From: Monoplex corrugatus
Taxonomy: Eukaryota > Mollusca > Gastropoda > Littorinimorpha > Ranellidae
Length of the DNA stretch: 64,000 bases
NCBI GenBank assembly: GCA_030674185.1
Contig: CM060307.1
Location: forward strand, 81,041,135 to 81,105,134
Direction of reading: 5' to 3'
In this document: positions 1-50,700 of the stretch, piece after piece
How the letters are laid out: the number at the start of each line of letters is the position of its first letter
How positions within the stretch are numbered: the first letter of the stretch is position 1
Notes under the pieces: model-generated
What the model was told of the DNA's origin: nothing
Databases searched by the model: none
What the model saw: only the letters and a program-made list of their open reading frames with translations
Made by a program: the position numbers and the translations under genes

Positions 1-769
1 AACTATGAAATAATGGTCCAGCAATTTTCTGTTATTAAATAAATATCTTTGATCAAGCATTCGTCTTTCTTTCTTTTTCTAAATAAACATCCTTTTAGCC
101 AATTTCAACATATACACATAATTGCACTATGTGCATCAATCAAGTTAGGCTCATGCATTTATGACCTGCCATTACCACTGACCTGCAACAAAAATTTCAC
201 TGATCTATCTTAAAACTGACAAAAAATCTTGTGAATTTCATTCACTAATATACACACTCTCAAAAACACTAGTTTGGAGGTTACAGTCAACTAAATGAGC
301 CCAGTTTCAGTTTTGCACTGAATCTTGTCAAACCAGACAAGGAAATGATTGGTTCATATTTTCATCCCTTCTTTTAAAAGAATGTAGTAGGTCCAGTGTA
401 TCTCTGTCTGTCTGTCTGCCTGTCTTACATCTTCTCGCAAATTTCAACAAATTTTCCTTGATTCATAAAGTATATCAACAAAGCTTACGTTCACACATGC
501 AATACTTGCCACTATCTAGGACTTGCATCACATAATCTGATCTGATTAACACCTTCGCAGCTAATGCTTCTGGCTATAGCGTAAGCTGAGAAAATGTAAG
601 GAAAACTGACAGAAAAGTTACAACAGCGAGATTTTTTGTCTACTCACAACTCCAAAGCGATTGCAAACAAAACCACAAAAGTATAAACCAAGTGAAACAG
701 AAATAAACACAGATTCTTTTCATACTAATACAATTTGCAAATACCAAACAACATTTTTGAACAACGGTT
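1..769. other. Non-coding stretch at left edge
   Basis: AT-rich sequence with a short (TCTG)n run near 402-424. I see no cullin exon in it. It is most simply part of the CUL2 intron preceding its missing terminal exons. Confidence 0.5.
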
Positions 770-778
770 TCACACACA

Positions 779-1000
779 TTGTGGCATAGGCTCATAATAT
801 TCATCAGAATCATCATCCAGATGTGCTTCTTCCAGACCAAAATCTGAATCATTCACATTGAATTCACCAAGTTCACCTTCTTCAGGACTAAAATCTTCAT
901 CATCACTGTCAGCATCAGGTGAAATTCTTCCGGCCAATATAAACTTTGCAACCCCATTTTCATCTCGCCCATCTTTCCCACAATATGGCTGCTCCATGTA
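779..1000 (-). other. Acidic open frame of unknown status
   Basis: A 70-odd-residue open frame rich in Asp/Glu (runs such as DADSDDEDFSPEEGELGEF and LDDDSDEYYEPMP) ends at a TGA near 775-780. A cttgcag acceptor lies just upstream at about 1009, but from there it is not in the phase left by the last CUL2 exon. An in-phase use would need a weaker AG at about 982. It could be an alternative terminal exon, an N-terminal fragment of a transposase, or chance. I do not recognise it. Confidence 0.2.
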
Positions 1001-1050
1001 ATTCCCACTGCAAGATTATATAGATAAATTTTGTACCTACACTCTTGAAA

Positions 1051-1090
1051 GGGTGAGGGTAGGGGTAGGGTTAGTAAGGGTAGGGTTAGA
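1051..1090 (+). repeat. Interstitial telomere-like GGGTTAG/GGGTA run
   Basis: About 40 bases of AGGGTAGGGGTAGGGTTAG-type sequence with several TTAGGG-like variants, isolated inside an intron. Confidence 0.55.
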
Positions 1091-1583
1091 CTTATGACCA
1101 ATCAATGTACAAACTGCTGAGGAAGGTAAGCAGAACAGCCAGATATTTGATGCACAGCAAAAATAGGGTCACAAAGTTTATGTTTGCCCTTCTTCCAATA
1201 CTCCCTCAAATGTAAACGTTCAGTTTTGCTCTGCCATTGCTGTAGAACAGTATGACTGACTAGAGTTCACAAAAACTTTTCCAAGTTTCTTGAACAATAT
1301 TGATACCGACAGAAGTCACTCAGTTTCTTGTACTCAGAAAAGAAAGAGCCTTCATGGGAATTAAATTTTCTGATTTTCTGAAATGCTCAACATTTCTGCA
1401 ATGCTAAGCGAAACATTAACACTACTATAATGCAGTCTACATGAACAATGCACTGGCGATTTTGAAGTCATGATGTAGTCTCACATCAACAGTGCAGCAC
1501 AAAGGTTAAATCCATCCAAAATAGAAAAGAAATTCTTATGAATTTTGGAATTTCCTTCAAACACACTCATACAAGCTACGTAC

Positions 1584-40115
<38,532 letters not shown>

Positions 40116-40493
40116 TTTGTCTTTAGCAACCACCAATGCCTCTGTGAAAAGGTGTCACGCTCAGATGCCGAGACGTCTGGCAGCTGGAAATGAAAGCACT
40201 GGAAAATCTCACACTCACTGGCAATGATAGTAGTGTTGATTTTTGTCAGTTGATGGAAGTGCAGCTGAAGAAATCTCGTTATTTCAAGACTGAAGTTTGC
40301 ACAGCCTTCAACACTGACATGTTGATAATGATGAAGTTCTGTTACTATCAGGTGCAGCAAACAACTGGAAAAAAAAAGAAAAATCAGTGACCTTAAACAA
40401 CGCTGATTGTTTGTTTTTTTGCTCATGGACTTTAATGTAATTCACAACTTTCCCTATTTTATACATCATCACTGACATTTATGAGTGAAAAAT

Positions 40494-40660
40494 ACATACA
40501 CACGCACGCATGCACACGCATACACACACAAACACGCACGCACGCACATGCATACAGTGATACACACACAAACACGCACACACACACACACACGCGTGCG
40601 CGCACACACACACACACACACACATGCCCACACATGCATACACACACACACACACGCACA
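40494..40660. repeat. (CA)n microsatellite with CG interruptions
   Basis: About 165 bases of CACACGCA-type repeats. Confidence 0.9.
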
Positions 40661-41727
40661 GCATATCATTGCCAGCATTACATTAATGAGGATGCAGAGT
40701 TGCTAAAATAGTTTTCAACAGCATTTGTTAGAATCTAGCACAATATACTGAACACTGTGTTGTACACAGGCTTGAAATAGATTAAAATTTTCTACTAGCC
40801 CACCGGGCTAGTGGATTTTAAGATCTACTAGCCCGCAGATATTTTGACTAGCCTGACATGTTGCCCCAAAAAGTAGCAAAATTCTCTTTATGATGATGAC
40901 TTAAAATATTCAGCAGAATAAGCTATTGTTACAATAAAGGTGATAAAAATTTCTTCTGCAGACTTTATCGGGGTGGGAAGAGGTGAACATTGGGAGATCT
41001 AGCGATAACACGTAGACAGAAAAGGCAGATGATTGATCTCAAAGTTTACATGGCCGGTCTCTGTGTAAGTTAGGGACAGTTTTTTAGTTTATTTTAGTGC
41101 AACTGATCATCTGTTACGTTTTGCAAATTACTTCATCATTATCCTGTAATATTTTTCCCCTTTCATAATTTCAATCACTTACCTTAAAAGTGTGAGTGTA
41201 TGTGAGGGAGAGAAAGAGACAGAGTATGAAACCATTAAAAAAAAAAAGAAAAAAAAGAAAGAGAGAGGGAGAGAGTGTGTATACATATGCGTGTGTAGCA
41301 CATGCGTAACTCAGTGAGAAATGTTGGAACTGGTGAGACTTGGTAAGTATGTTCATTAAATAAAAGCAAGTCTAGCAGAACAATTGGCAGTTTTATACAC
41401 AAAGATGGTTAGTTTAAAGCTTTTTGAAGAAACCATTTTGTTTCCATTGAATCACCAGCCACACCTATCTGTCGGCTAGATCTATAGTGGTACTGAACAA
41501 CGTATGTTGGCTTTTGTTGATCGGTTGATGTGTGTGTGTTTTGTTTTGATTTGTTGTATGTCTAATTTTGTTTGGTTTTCGTTTTTTCTTTTTTTAATTT
41601 CTGTTTGTTGTCATTGTATAAGTATATATCTGTGCTTTTATCGTCATTCAAAATACTGATTATAAAAGTATATCTGTGTTTTTATCGTCATTCAAAATAC
41701 TGATTATAATTTTATGTACAACTATTG

Positions 41728-41827
41728 CATGCACACACAACACACACACCACACACACACTGCATGCAAACTAGCACACCACACACATACACACACATAC
41801 ACACCGCACGCACACACACACACACAC

Positions 41828-41911
<84 letters not shown>

Positions 41912-42035
41912 CTTACACACACACACACACGCACGCACACAGCACACAGCAACACACATGCACGCACGACACGTACACACACACCACCACACTACACACA
42001 CACACAAACACACACACACACACGCATGCACAAAC
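41728..42035. repeat. Long (CA)n array
   Basis: About 300 bases of interrupted CA repeats immediately before the dispersed repeat copy at 42036. Confidence 0.9.
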
Positions 42036-42316
42036 GCAGCAAATATAACACAGTATGCCTCTTTATTCATATGAAAAATCTGTTATTTTTTAATACATAA
42101 GTCAGTGTTAAAATTATAATATTCTGTGGTTTCTTATGTGTCTTCTTACTTGTATAGCTTTAATGTTTGTTGTTATCTTATTCAAGTTACTGTGTATGTA
42201 ATTGTGAACATTTTTAATCACCATTTGCCTTTTTTGTGAAATGTAAAGCGCTGGTGAGCATGTTTTTATATATGGAATATGCGCTATACAAATAAACATT
42301 ATTATTATATTATTAT
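42036..42316 (+). repeat. Dispersed repeat with (CA)n head and (ATT)n tail, copy 2
   Basis: Nearly the same as 10546-10822, including AAGCGCTGGTGAGCATG and GCGCTATACAAATAAACATT followed by ATT repeats. A (GT)n tract of about 50 bases follows at 42354-42408. Confidence 0.72.
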
Positions 42317-42352
42317 CTCTTTAGTGTGTACGTGTGCACACGTGCATGCGTG

Positions 42353-42391
<39 letters not shown>

Positions 42392-43366
42392 GTGTGTGTG
42401 TGTGTGTGTTGTTGACTTCCGTAGTTCAGTGTGAAGTTAAACACTTTAAAAATATTTAATCCACTCTAACTGAAATACATGTCCTGAGAGACAAGTGAAG
42501 ATAATGAAAAAAAAAAATCATCAAGTAGCGCCTATGCCTATTCTAAACTAGTTTGTTTGATGGAATCATCTTATCAAATATTGCATCAATTTTGCTCGTG
42601 TCTCTCGAATTTCCATGCCAACAGCATACACATTCTCTTCCCCTCCCCATCCCTTGATCTCGATAAGTCATATGTTGCATTATCTTTCTGGTTTCCATAC
42701 TTAGTCTTAAGTAGAAGCTTCTAGTTGTTCGAATAAAACTGGGCGAAAGATCGCTGATCTGTAAACACTCGATCGTATCACACCGAGTCCGACTCCCTTC
42801 ACTGACAGGCCTACTGGAAGCAAGAGTTGTCTTTCCCTAGCTAGCCTCGTTTTCGCGCGAATGTTGGCAGACTCGATCATTGCAGACGAAATAAGTCAGC
42901 AGATCGGAAATTTGAAAAATCGAAATAATTGTAATGGCAGGGGTCAGAATTGTCACTTGCCCAACGGAAAAGTAGTTTTTGATTTTGACTTGCCCGACAT
43001 GTTTTTTACTTGCCTCGGGCGACCCGGCAAGTGAATTTTGCCAGCCCTGGTACACATTGTGTAGATGCAGAACAGTTGTATCACTATTAGTACTGAGCAC
43101 CTGTTTGTTGTAGGGAAGACTATATATATGTACAGCAAGCTTGGCCTTTGCCGCTTTGGGGAACAACACCTAGTTCATACAAAGAAAAGTTCATTGTGTG
43201 CAAAAGCAGACTCTGTTCGTTAAAGACAGTATTTTACAAGAGTGAAAGAGAAGGAAGTGGGAAGGGGGAAAAAAGACTGGAAATTCACTGCAGGCAGGTT
43301 TGTTATAGGTGGACTCCACTGTACATGTTTGGCTATTTATATTCTTACCACATTGGCCTCTGTCTC

Positions 43367-44024
43367 GGCCTGATTTCAGCAGTTAATTACTAAATTAGTA
43401 ATAATTATTAATACTGACATGAACTGAAAGCAGCCTAAACAGGGCCCATGGTCCCGCTCCCACAGTCCAGTCCCAGCACCCCCTTTGCACATGCATGTGT
43501 TGGTGAAAGTCCAATTCCCATGCTTCTGAAGCCCCCACCAAAATGCAGTCCACACACAGAACCATAGCAACCTTCACTGGGGACAGGCAGGTGGGGGTTC
43601 GAGTATAACGCAATAAGTATACATAGTCAAAATGTATTAAGGTAAAAATACAAGCCGACTGAACCACGTCAGACTCTTCTTAGCTGAATTGAAAAATTGG
43701 AAGGAGCTGCCATGCTCCAAAAATGGGAAAACAAATCAGACAAGATAACACAATGAAAGGAGCCTGGCTATACCAGGACATGCTAAGATCAAGCATAGAA
43801 AAGAGCAAGACAGGATATTTCGTAGCTGGTCTATTCATGATGGTGGCAGCCTGAAGAATGACTGGAAGAAGGCTTTTACCACACCAGCATATGTGTAAGT
43901 ATGGAAGAAGCTGGACCGTAGGGCCCTGCATGGTCTGTGATTGGTTCATAGATCTTTGTATTATCATTACTAGATTCTGTCAGTGTAACGTAAGTATTAT
44001 TTCATTAGCTGCTGAAATCAGGCC
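43367..44024. mobile_element. Inverted-terminal-repeat element (~658 bp)
   Basis: The left end GGCCTGATTTCAGCAGTTAA and the reverse complement of the right end (GGCCTGATTTCAGCAGCTAA) match over about 20 bases, with weaker similarity beyond. The interior also contains inverted patches (CAGGGCCCATGG / CAGGGCCCTACGG). No clear target duplication or gene. Confidence 0.6.
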
Positions 44025-44230
44025 AAGAGAGGCGACCTACTGGCACTATAGGCTAATGTTAACAGTCTGACTTGGCATGGGAGGATGAGAAATTATATAA
44101 TTACCATCACTGAAAATAGCACATCTGTAAAGTGTAATTCAGCAAAATCTTTCATCCAGTCCAGAAATCAGTCACATGTTTTAACCCTGACTCCACACCC
44201 TAGGCCTATCTCCCAACTGCAAAAACTTAA

Positions 44231-44363
44231 CCCTTTGGGCGTAGTTTGGCTTCCTCATCCTATCCACCAGCTTAGCACATGGGAATCAAAGGGTGCAGTT
44301 TTTGCTTCAGTAGTATGGTTGACGATGCAAGATGCTGGTAGACAGGGTGCGGGAGTCAACAGG
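44231..44363. mobile_element. TTAA-flanked MITE, CCCTTTGACTCC family, copy b
   Basis: TTAA at 44227-44230 and 44364-44367. The interior shares CATCCTATCCACCAGCTT and GATGCTGGTAGACAGGGTG with other copies. Confidence 0.65.
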
Positions 44364-44519
44364 TTAATCAAGTTCTGTGCTATACTCGACAAAGTGCAAT
44401 ATATCGCACTAACAAAGTTCTCAGTATTACTTAGAAACACAACAAGCCCATTTTGCCACAATGATCCTTTTATATATAATCATTAATATATATCATTATC
44501 AGCATGATCCTAACTTTAA

Positions 44520-44592
44520 CCCTTTGACTCCCTCACCCTAGGCACCAGCTTCTTGCATGAAGCTGATGGATAGGGAAAGAGAATCAAAGGGT
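44520..44592. mobile_element. TTAA-type foldback, CCCTTTGACTCC family, copy c
   Basis: CCCTTTGACTCCCTCACCCTAGG arm and GATAGGG...ATCAAAGGG arm around GCTTCTTGCATGAAGC. The left flank is TTAA, the right flank TTGA (one base decayed). Confidence 0.6.
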
Positions 44593-45099
44593 TGAGATTT
44601 TGCTTTGCTAGCATCATAAGCATGGTTGTCAATACACACTGCTGATAGACGGTGCAGGCTAAAACAAACAGAAACAAAGCGGCAAACAACATGGCCTTTA
44701 AAACAAGCTCTAAAGACTAAAGGAAAACTTTTGATCATTGACTGAATCACTAATTGAGGGGAGAAAAGGTCTTGCTTTGCCAATTCAGTTATAGTGATAC
44801 TGATATACAGATAAAAATTTTCATTTGATTTCATGAAAAAACATGAAAAAGAACGAAATAAATAAATGCGAGGGCACTGGTGATCACAGTGATAAGGTTC
44901 AGAATCCGGGAATGTTTGAACTATTGAGTCTATAACTCTATTCAACTAAGCGTCTAAGGTCTGACCACTTCACGACTTCTAGATTGTAAAACAATCAATT
45001 CCATGACTACGACTTGTCACTGAGATACATCACAGATATGATGTGCCCGCAGAACTATGTGTATCATTGCTGACAACAGAACAAAAAATTAATACTAAC

Positions 45100-45190
45100 C
45101 TTTGCTTTCGTCACTCGATGCCTTCAGAATTCTTCCATGCAAGACCTCACAAATGAACACGCCGCCATATTAAAACTACCGCGTGAAGAG
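45100..45190 (-). promoter_or_regulatory. Candidate CUL2 promoter / non-coding first exon
   Basis: On the minus strand this segment contains AATATGGCGGCG (45160-45172), a YY1-type core-promoter motif usually found just downstream of transcription starts. A CAAAG|gttagt donor follows at 45100. It lies upstream of the acceptor that precedes the CUL2 start codon. The role is inferred from position and motif only. Confidence 0.4.
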
Positions 45191-47099
45191 ATACTACGAG
45201 ATTTTAGACAACCAAAGCCTCGATTGTGAATTGGGCTAGAAGCTTCCTGTGCGGCTTGGAAACCGAACGTGACAGAGTATACTTTCAGCATAGTTGGTAT
45301 GCAGTGTTTCCACTGTAATTATTTTAATAAATTAAGGATATTTTAATCGAAACTGTCATTGGTATATGTATATTGTGTTTCTGGAAATCTGTGAAGCATT
45401 TATTTCTGTAAGTCCCGTACTTCATCAATGATCAAATAATCTAATAATGTAGATTGTTTGATTGTAGAACATCATGTCTGATGTAGATCATCATCATGTC
45501 GACATGATCATGATCGTGGTCATTTTGTTATTGAACATTCAGGCGTTCATGGCCTCGTTGGAATCCTGTTCACTGTCGAGTCTTTTTCCCTAATACTGTC
45601 GCATGCGTGGTGTGCTGCTCTGTCTGCTTGTTGCACGCTTGGTTGTAAAGGATTGGTTATTTGTACTAAATGGTAGGCTTGCCCAGTGCCGGCAGTGAGC
45701 ATCAAGCTCTGACTTGAAGGACTCGAGAAGTATATATAGTTGTGGCGGTAACCACCCAGTCTGGGAGGCTGAACCGGGAGTTACTGACTCGTTCTGTAAA
45801 GAAGTTCAATCAGACTTTCACTAGTTTCAGCCTTCCATGTGTTATATTTATAGTTATAATATTACGCTTTCCTTTATTGTTACAAGGCCAATAGGGCCTG
45901 TGTCGTTAAATCAGTGTGCATTAGTGTAAGTAAGGTTTAGTAATATGATTCATATCATAATCATGACCGGTTATCCAGTTTTGTAAGTGTAAAGTAAATT
46001 GGTTTTGCATTGATGAAGTTAAAGTTTTGGTTTTGCATTGATGAAGTTAAAGTTTCATTTATACAAATGAAAGTTATCTTGCTGAACACAAATTTTTTTT
46101 TATGAACCTCTTCAGTGCCTTGATGTATCATGCTATAGGGTGCAAAAAAATGCCCCATGACGCCTTTATTCGTCATTGTCATTTCATGATTTTTCCTATC
46201 TCCAATTTTAGACAGGGGGTTTCCCGTTTGCTCCAATCAGAAAGTGTGTTGTATCAGCTTCAATTATTCATAAGCTTTAGAGTGATATATCTCAATGGGC
46301 ATTGGTCAGACTTCACGGTCAAGAGACCCACCCACCTTCAGTCTCCTCAACCTTTCAAAATGGCAGATGACAAACTACACCCAGGCCCAAGCTCAAGAAA
46401 AAGAAAGCATAAAGCCAAGGATTTTTATCTGATTTTTACACGAAAGATCCTAATTAAGTTTTAGAAATGCTAAAAACTAAGATAAAGAATTTATGAACAT
46501 GTATGGCGAAGCATTGTCAGATGATTGTCTGGAGAGGAAGATGACGGCGATGGAATGCAGTGTAGTTCTGTGTCAACATCACTCGGACTGTATAAGAGAA
46601 CGCTGATAGAGAGGAAAGAGCAGAATTAGATACAGAATATGAGGGTATTAATGACCCAGATTACTAGCTAGGTGACAGACAGGCCAGTGAATCAAGTCAA
46701 ATGAGGGAAAATGAAGAAGAGATACAACAACCGACGTCGGAGAGCACCAACAGTGACACAGCTCGGAGTCGGAGAGCTAGGCTCGGCACTTGCACCGACA
46801 CACGTCTACATGTAGTCTGCGCATTGGTAGCTCAGCAGGCCGAGCGAGAGGACGGGGCAGAGATGGGTGTGATAACCTATTGTCTTGTACAGTACTTCGC
46901 TGACTGACCATTTAGGTTGTGTGCACGTGTAATCTGCCCAGTGTGAAGTGGGTCGTGGCAGTGTGTGTGTGTGCATGCATTTCTGTCTTTTGTGTATGTA
47001 TATATGTGTGTGTGTGTGTGTGTGATACTAGTACTAGTAATAGATGTTGATTATACTTAGGTGTATGTGTGATGTGTTTGTGCCTTTCTTTTTTGTGTG

Positions 47100-47102
47100 T
47101 GT

Positions 47103-47134
<32 letters not shown>

Positions 47135-47170
47135 AGTAAGTGAGTGAGTGAGAGAGAGAAGAAGAGAGAG

Positions 47171-47216
<46 letters not shown>
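47100..47216. repeat. (GT)n-(GA)n-(GT)n microsatellite
   Basis: Compound dinucleotide tract about 400 bases before SPAG1 coding exon 1. Confidence 0.9.
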
Positions 47217-47217
<1 letters not shown>

Positions 47218-47354
47218 TGCTTATCTTTAGGACTTTTAGGTGTTACTACAGGCATGCTGTGACATATAATCACAAAATGCAGGGAAACAAAATAATTTTC
47301 AACCTCATAGTCATAGGCCATGTACTATGATTACATTAGATAGAATAAAGTTAA

Positions 47355-47528
47355 AACTATCATAAATGAAAAGTGTGTTCAATTCCCTTTCAGAAAAACA
47401 TAGGTTTTATATGCTTTCCTTCAGTAGTTTTCATGCTAGAATTTTTTCTTAAATATTACCCTCTGCAACCAAAAAACCCTTGGCAAATAGTTGTCACTAA
47501 GCATAAAATAGGCTTGGCAGTGAAGGGG
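47355..47528. repeat. Dispersed ~175-bp repeat, copy 1
   Basis: Runs from TTAA|AACTATCATAAATG to GGCAGTGAAGGGG|TTAA and shares CATGCTAGAATTTTTT, ATTACCCT and GGCAAATAG blocks with 50964-51136. Confidence 0.6.
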
Positions 47529-47619
47529 TTAAACAAAGATTATGTGTGTGTTGACTGTTGTATTCAAATGAAATACACTGCTCATTTTTTGTTTGCTTTC
47601 AGTATTGTGTTTCAGCATC

Positions 47620-47749
47620 ATGACTCAAGACTACTACAAGGCAGAGACGACAAAACGTTATGATATTCCATTGACCCATCTTGATTACAGCTACATCAAA
47701 GGCTGTACTGATGTAAAAGGGAAATGGAGAAAATTCTGAGAGTGTTGAG
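47620..47749 (+). CDS. SPAG1: SPAG1 coding exon 1 (contains frameshift)
   Basis: Starts ATG ACT CAA GAC: MTQDYYKAETTKRYDIPLTH then LDYSYIKGCTDVK. After that the frame runs into TGA. The expected MEKILRVLR is encoded one frame away at 47724-47749, up to the donor gtaact. Either one base is missing, or two are extra, in the AAAAGGGAAATGG run at 47714-47726. The exon probably begins at 47603 or 47616, after AG. Confidence 0.8.
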
Positions 47750-50700
47750 GTAACTTTGTATATTCTGATCCATTTTTCTGAGTCACATGCACACCAAAGA
47801 CCAAAATGAAAATTGGGTTGGTTTACAGTGTATATTATGCTATTGAATCCATCTGTCTCTCTTAGATGACATTTTGACTGGCTGTCCTATCTCAGTTGTG
47901 TGAGAACCGGTTTTGGGGAATTCTTAAAATATTCCACAGCGCAAACTAGTTTGCATAAAACATCAGTACACAATTTTAGAAAGGTTTATCGTAGCTCTTT
48001 TAGAAAAAGGAATAGATAAAAACTTTCTCTTTTTATCTTTTTCTTCCTCTCATCCTCTATTCACATCAAAAACCACAGTAACTGTTAGGTTAGTTTACAG
48101 AGTACCAACAGATCCATTTTTCCTTTTCAACAATCAAGTTACTTGTTGAAAAACAAAGAAGAACATTTCATGTGTGTGTGAGAAAGAGGGAGAGTGTGAT
48201 TAGCAGATGAGATTAGAAATTCTGTTATTGTTTAACCTTTTCTCTATTGCTCTTCCTGCAAGACTGCAACACCATGCACAAGTCTTAGCTAGTGCGTAGG
48301 TATGCTGTTTGGCTTCTTCAGGATAGCTATTCTTAAACTGTCATAGTCTTGGGACTTTGAGACTCATTAACAGTCTCGCTCATGCCTCGTGCAGAACACA
48401 GCAGTACAAAAAGTTGCATCATCCTGGTTGATTACAGTTGCCCACAGTTATCCGACAGCTTTTCACAGTTTCAGCTGGAGTCAGCTACCCTTGTCAACCC
48501 CTACGGTTGACTTGAGTCACCAAGAATGGAGAAAGGGTAAGAAAACACCTGGTGGAATGTTTGCTGTGTAGTTGCCAATAGATTATCAGTATGTGTAGTT
48601 GCCTAGATAGATATCAATATTCCTGATTACTTACACGCACATATGTGAAAGGTGCACTGCAGTTCAACTTTGACACACAGAAAGTTTATCTGTATACCAC
48701 GCACAGGTTTTTCAACTCAGATTCATTTGTTTGAAGATGAACAATGAGCACACATATTGGGGAGAAGATGACATTCTAGCCTGTGGCAAGTGAGGCAGAG
48801 TACTTACCTATGGTGTTAAAAACCTGCTTGTGTGCAGTCCTTAGGCTTAATCTCAAAACTGTGTACTTGATTAGTGGCTACAGGCAGTGATAATCGATTT
48901 AGCTGCAAAAAGAAAAGGAATCTCAATGGACAGCACTGTTTCTGTTGAGAAGCACAGAAAAATCAAACACAAGTCGAACTGTAGATCTCTGAAGGGATGT
49001 GACTGGTGCAAGTTTCTCTCTGGAAAGTTGTTCTGTTTAAGCTGCAGCAAAGCTTCCAATGGAACATAATGATTTTCAGAATTTTAGTCCTGGGAGGAAC
49101 ATTGATTATATGAAATAATCTTTTCTCCCTGATCTGTTTTCCATAGAATTCACCTTTTTTTCATTTGGTTTAAACTGAGGTGAAACTTCAACTGAGATTT
49201 ATCAAGTTTGCATGACGTGACATATTAGATTATTACAATTGATTATTGGTGAAGTAGAACCAAGCTGTATAAAATGATTGAATATTGTGGTAAACTCCTT
49301 CATTTTACAGTATGGCATGGTCTCGTGGAAGAGTGGGATATTACAGTCATACTGTGTAAATATTAACCCTTTGACTCCTGCAGCCTGTCCGCCAGCATCC
49401 TTCATTGTCCATCATACTAGCAAAGCAAAAACTTAACCCTTTGACTCTCTCACCCTATCCACCAGCTTCCTGCAGGAAGCTGGTGGATAGGGTGAGAGGT
49501 CAAAGGGTTAAGTTTTTGCAGTTGGTGGATAAGGTACAGGAGTCAAAGGGTTAAACCCCTTCACTTCCCCAGATAATTGCATACTGTATACCGAGGAGAA
49601 GACTGTTATATACGAACTGTTTCTTGTTTCATTATACCTCATCAACTGTCTGGAAAAGAGCCGTAATATTTTGCACAGTTATTAATAAGATGTAGTTTTC
49701 TTGTAGTATTAAAGCATATATTTTGTATAAAAAACAAACAAAAAGTGAATAACATGTAAAAGAAATCCAGGCTAAAAAGTGAATAATGTGTGGGGGACAA
49801 AAAGTCTACTGTATGACATACATATCAATGAACAAAGATGTTACTCCTGCTTCCTTCTTCTCACTCCCTACTAAATCATACAACTACAAGTCATTTAAAT
49901 CACTATATGTATCATTCATAATTTCTAGAACTGTAAAAGTTTGTTTATGTAAACAACAAAGTGCATCAGACAAGTCAAGAAATGGATGTCCACACCACTG
50001 CCAAAACAAAAACAAAATAAAAGAAAATAGCTTGACTAAATTTTTGTAATAGAGGAACTGGTAATAACAAAGGGAGTGCAGTCTGTGTTTATTTTAAGTA
50101 AAACACTGTCATATCCCTGAAATTAACAATATCAGTCTTGTTGATGTAAGTAACAATCCTGGAGATTTGCCAGGCCTCATTTCAAACCAGGGGAAAAAAC
50201 GTATGTAATAGAAATGAATGGTTAAGATTATGAAAATAATGTCATAGACTTGTGTGTTGTGTTTACAAAATAAGTGGAGTTCATGTAATGTATTTTATTT
50301 TCTCAGATCGGGAGATGAAGGTCATTATCCTGACCTGGAAAAAGAAACTGAAAAGAAACTGGAACAACTGAATCCAAAAAGGTTTGTATGCTTTCTGAAA
50401 TATTCCATGTTTTTATCTGGTTTTCCCTGCTTTAGAGTCTTGGGATTTTTAAAAAAAAATCTGGCTGATCCACACTTCAGACTGGGGTAACAAGGGAGGG
50501 GACAGTGATGAGGAGATGGAGGTTTTGTTTACAGCTTTCAGCTATTGGCAATGTGCCAGCATATTTAGTCAGTGAAGCTTGCTTATAGCAGGTGGTTCAT
50601 GCATGGCCAGCTCAAACATGAGAGTCCAGTGCAACACATGGTTATGAAAATTGCCAAGTTTTCTGTCTTCGGTCAGTTTTCTGTCGTTTGAGGGGAAATG

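Larger units (their letters stand above)
45200..47600. other. CUL2-SPAG1 intergenic / SPAG1 5' region
   Basis: Holds an ATCATGTCGACATGAT palindrome near 45496, a TATATATAG box near 45731, a CCAATCAG box at 46234, and low-quality acidic open frames at 46360-46900 with stops. (GT)n and (GA)n tracts are at 47000-47215. A SPAG1 non-coding first exon is expected here but not resolved. Confidence 0.4.

Noticed and set aside
42940..43050. Mirrored ACTTGCC(C/T)G segments and the CTAGCCC repeats at 40795-40855
   Set aside because: Short imperfect repeats with no definable element boundary.
45700..45940. Possible solo LTR with a TATATATAG box
   Set aside because: No terminal repeat partner, target duplication or primer site could be identified.
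46360..46910. Acidic frames resembling a transposase N-terminus
   Set aside because: Several stops, no conserved domain, and phase not matching SPAG1; kept only as a note in the intergenic entry.
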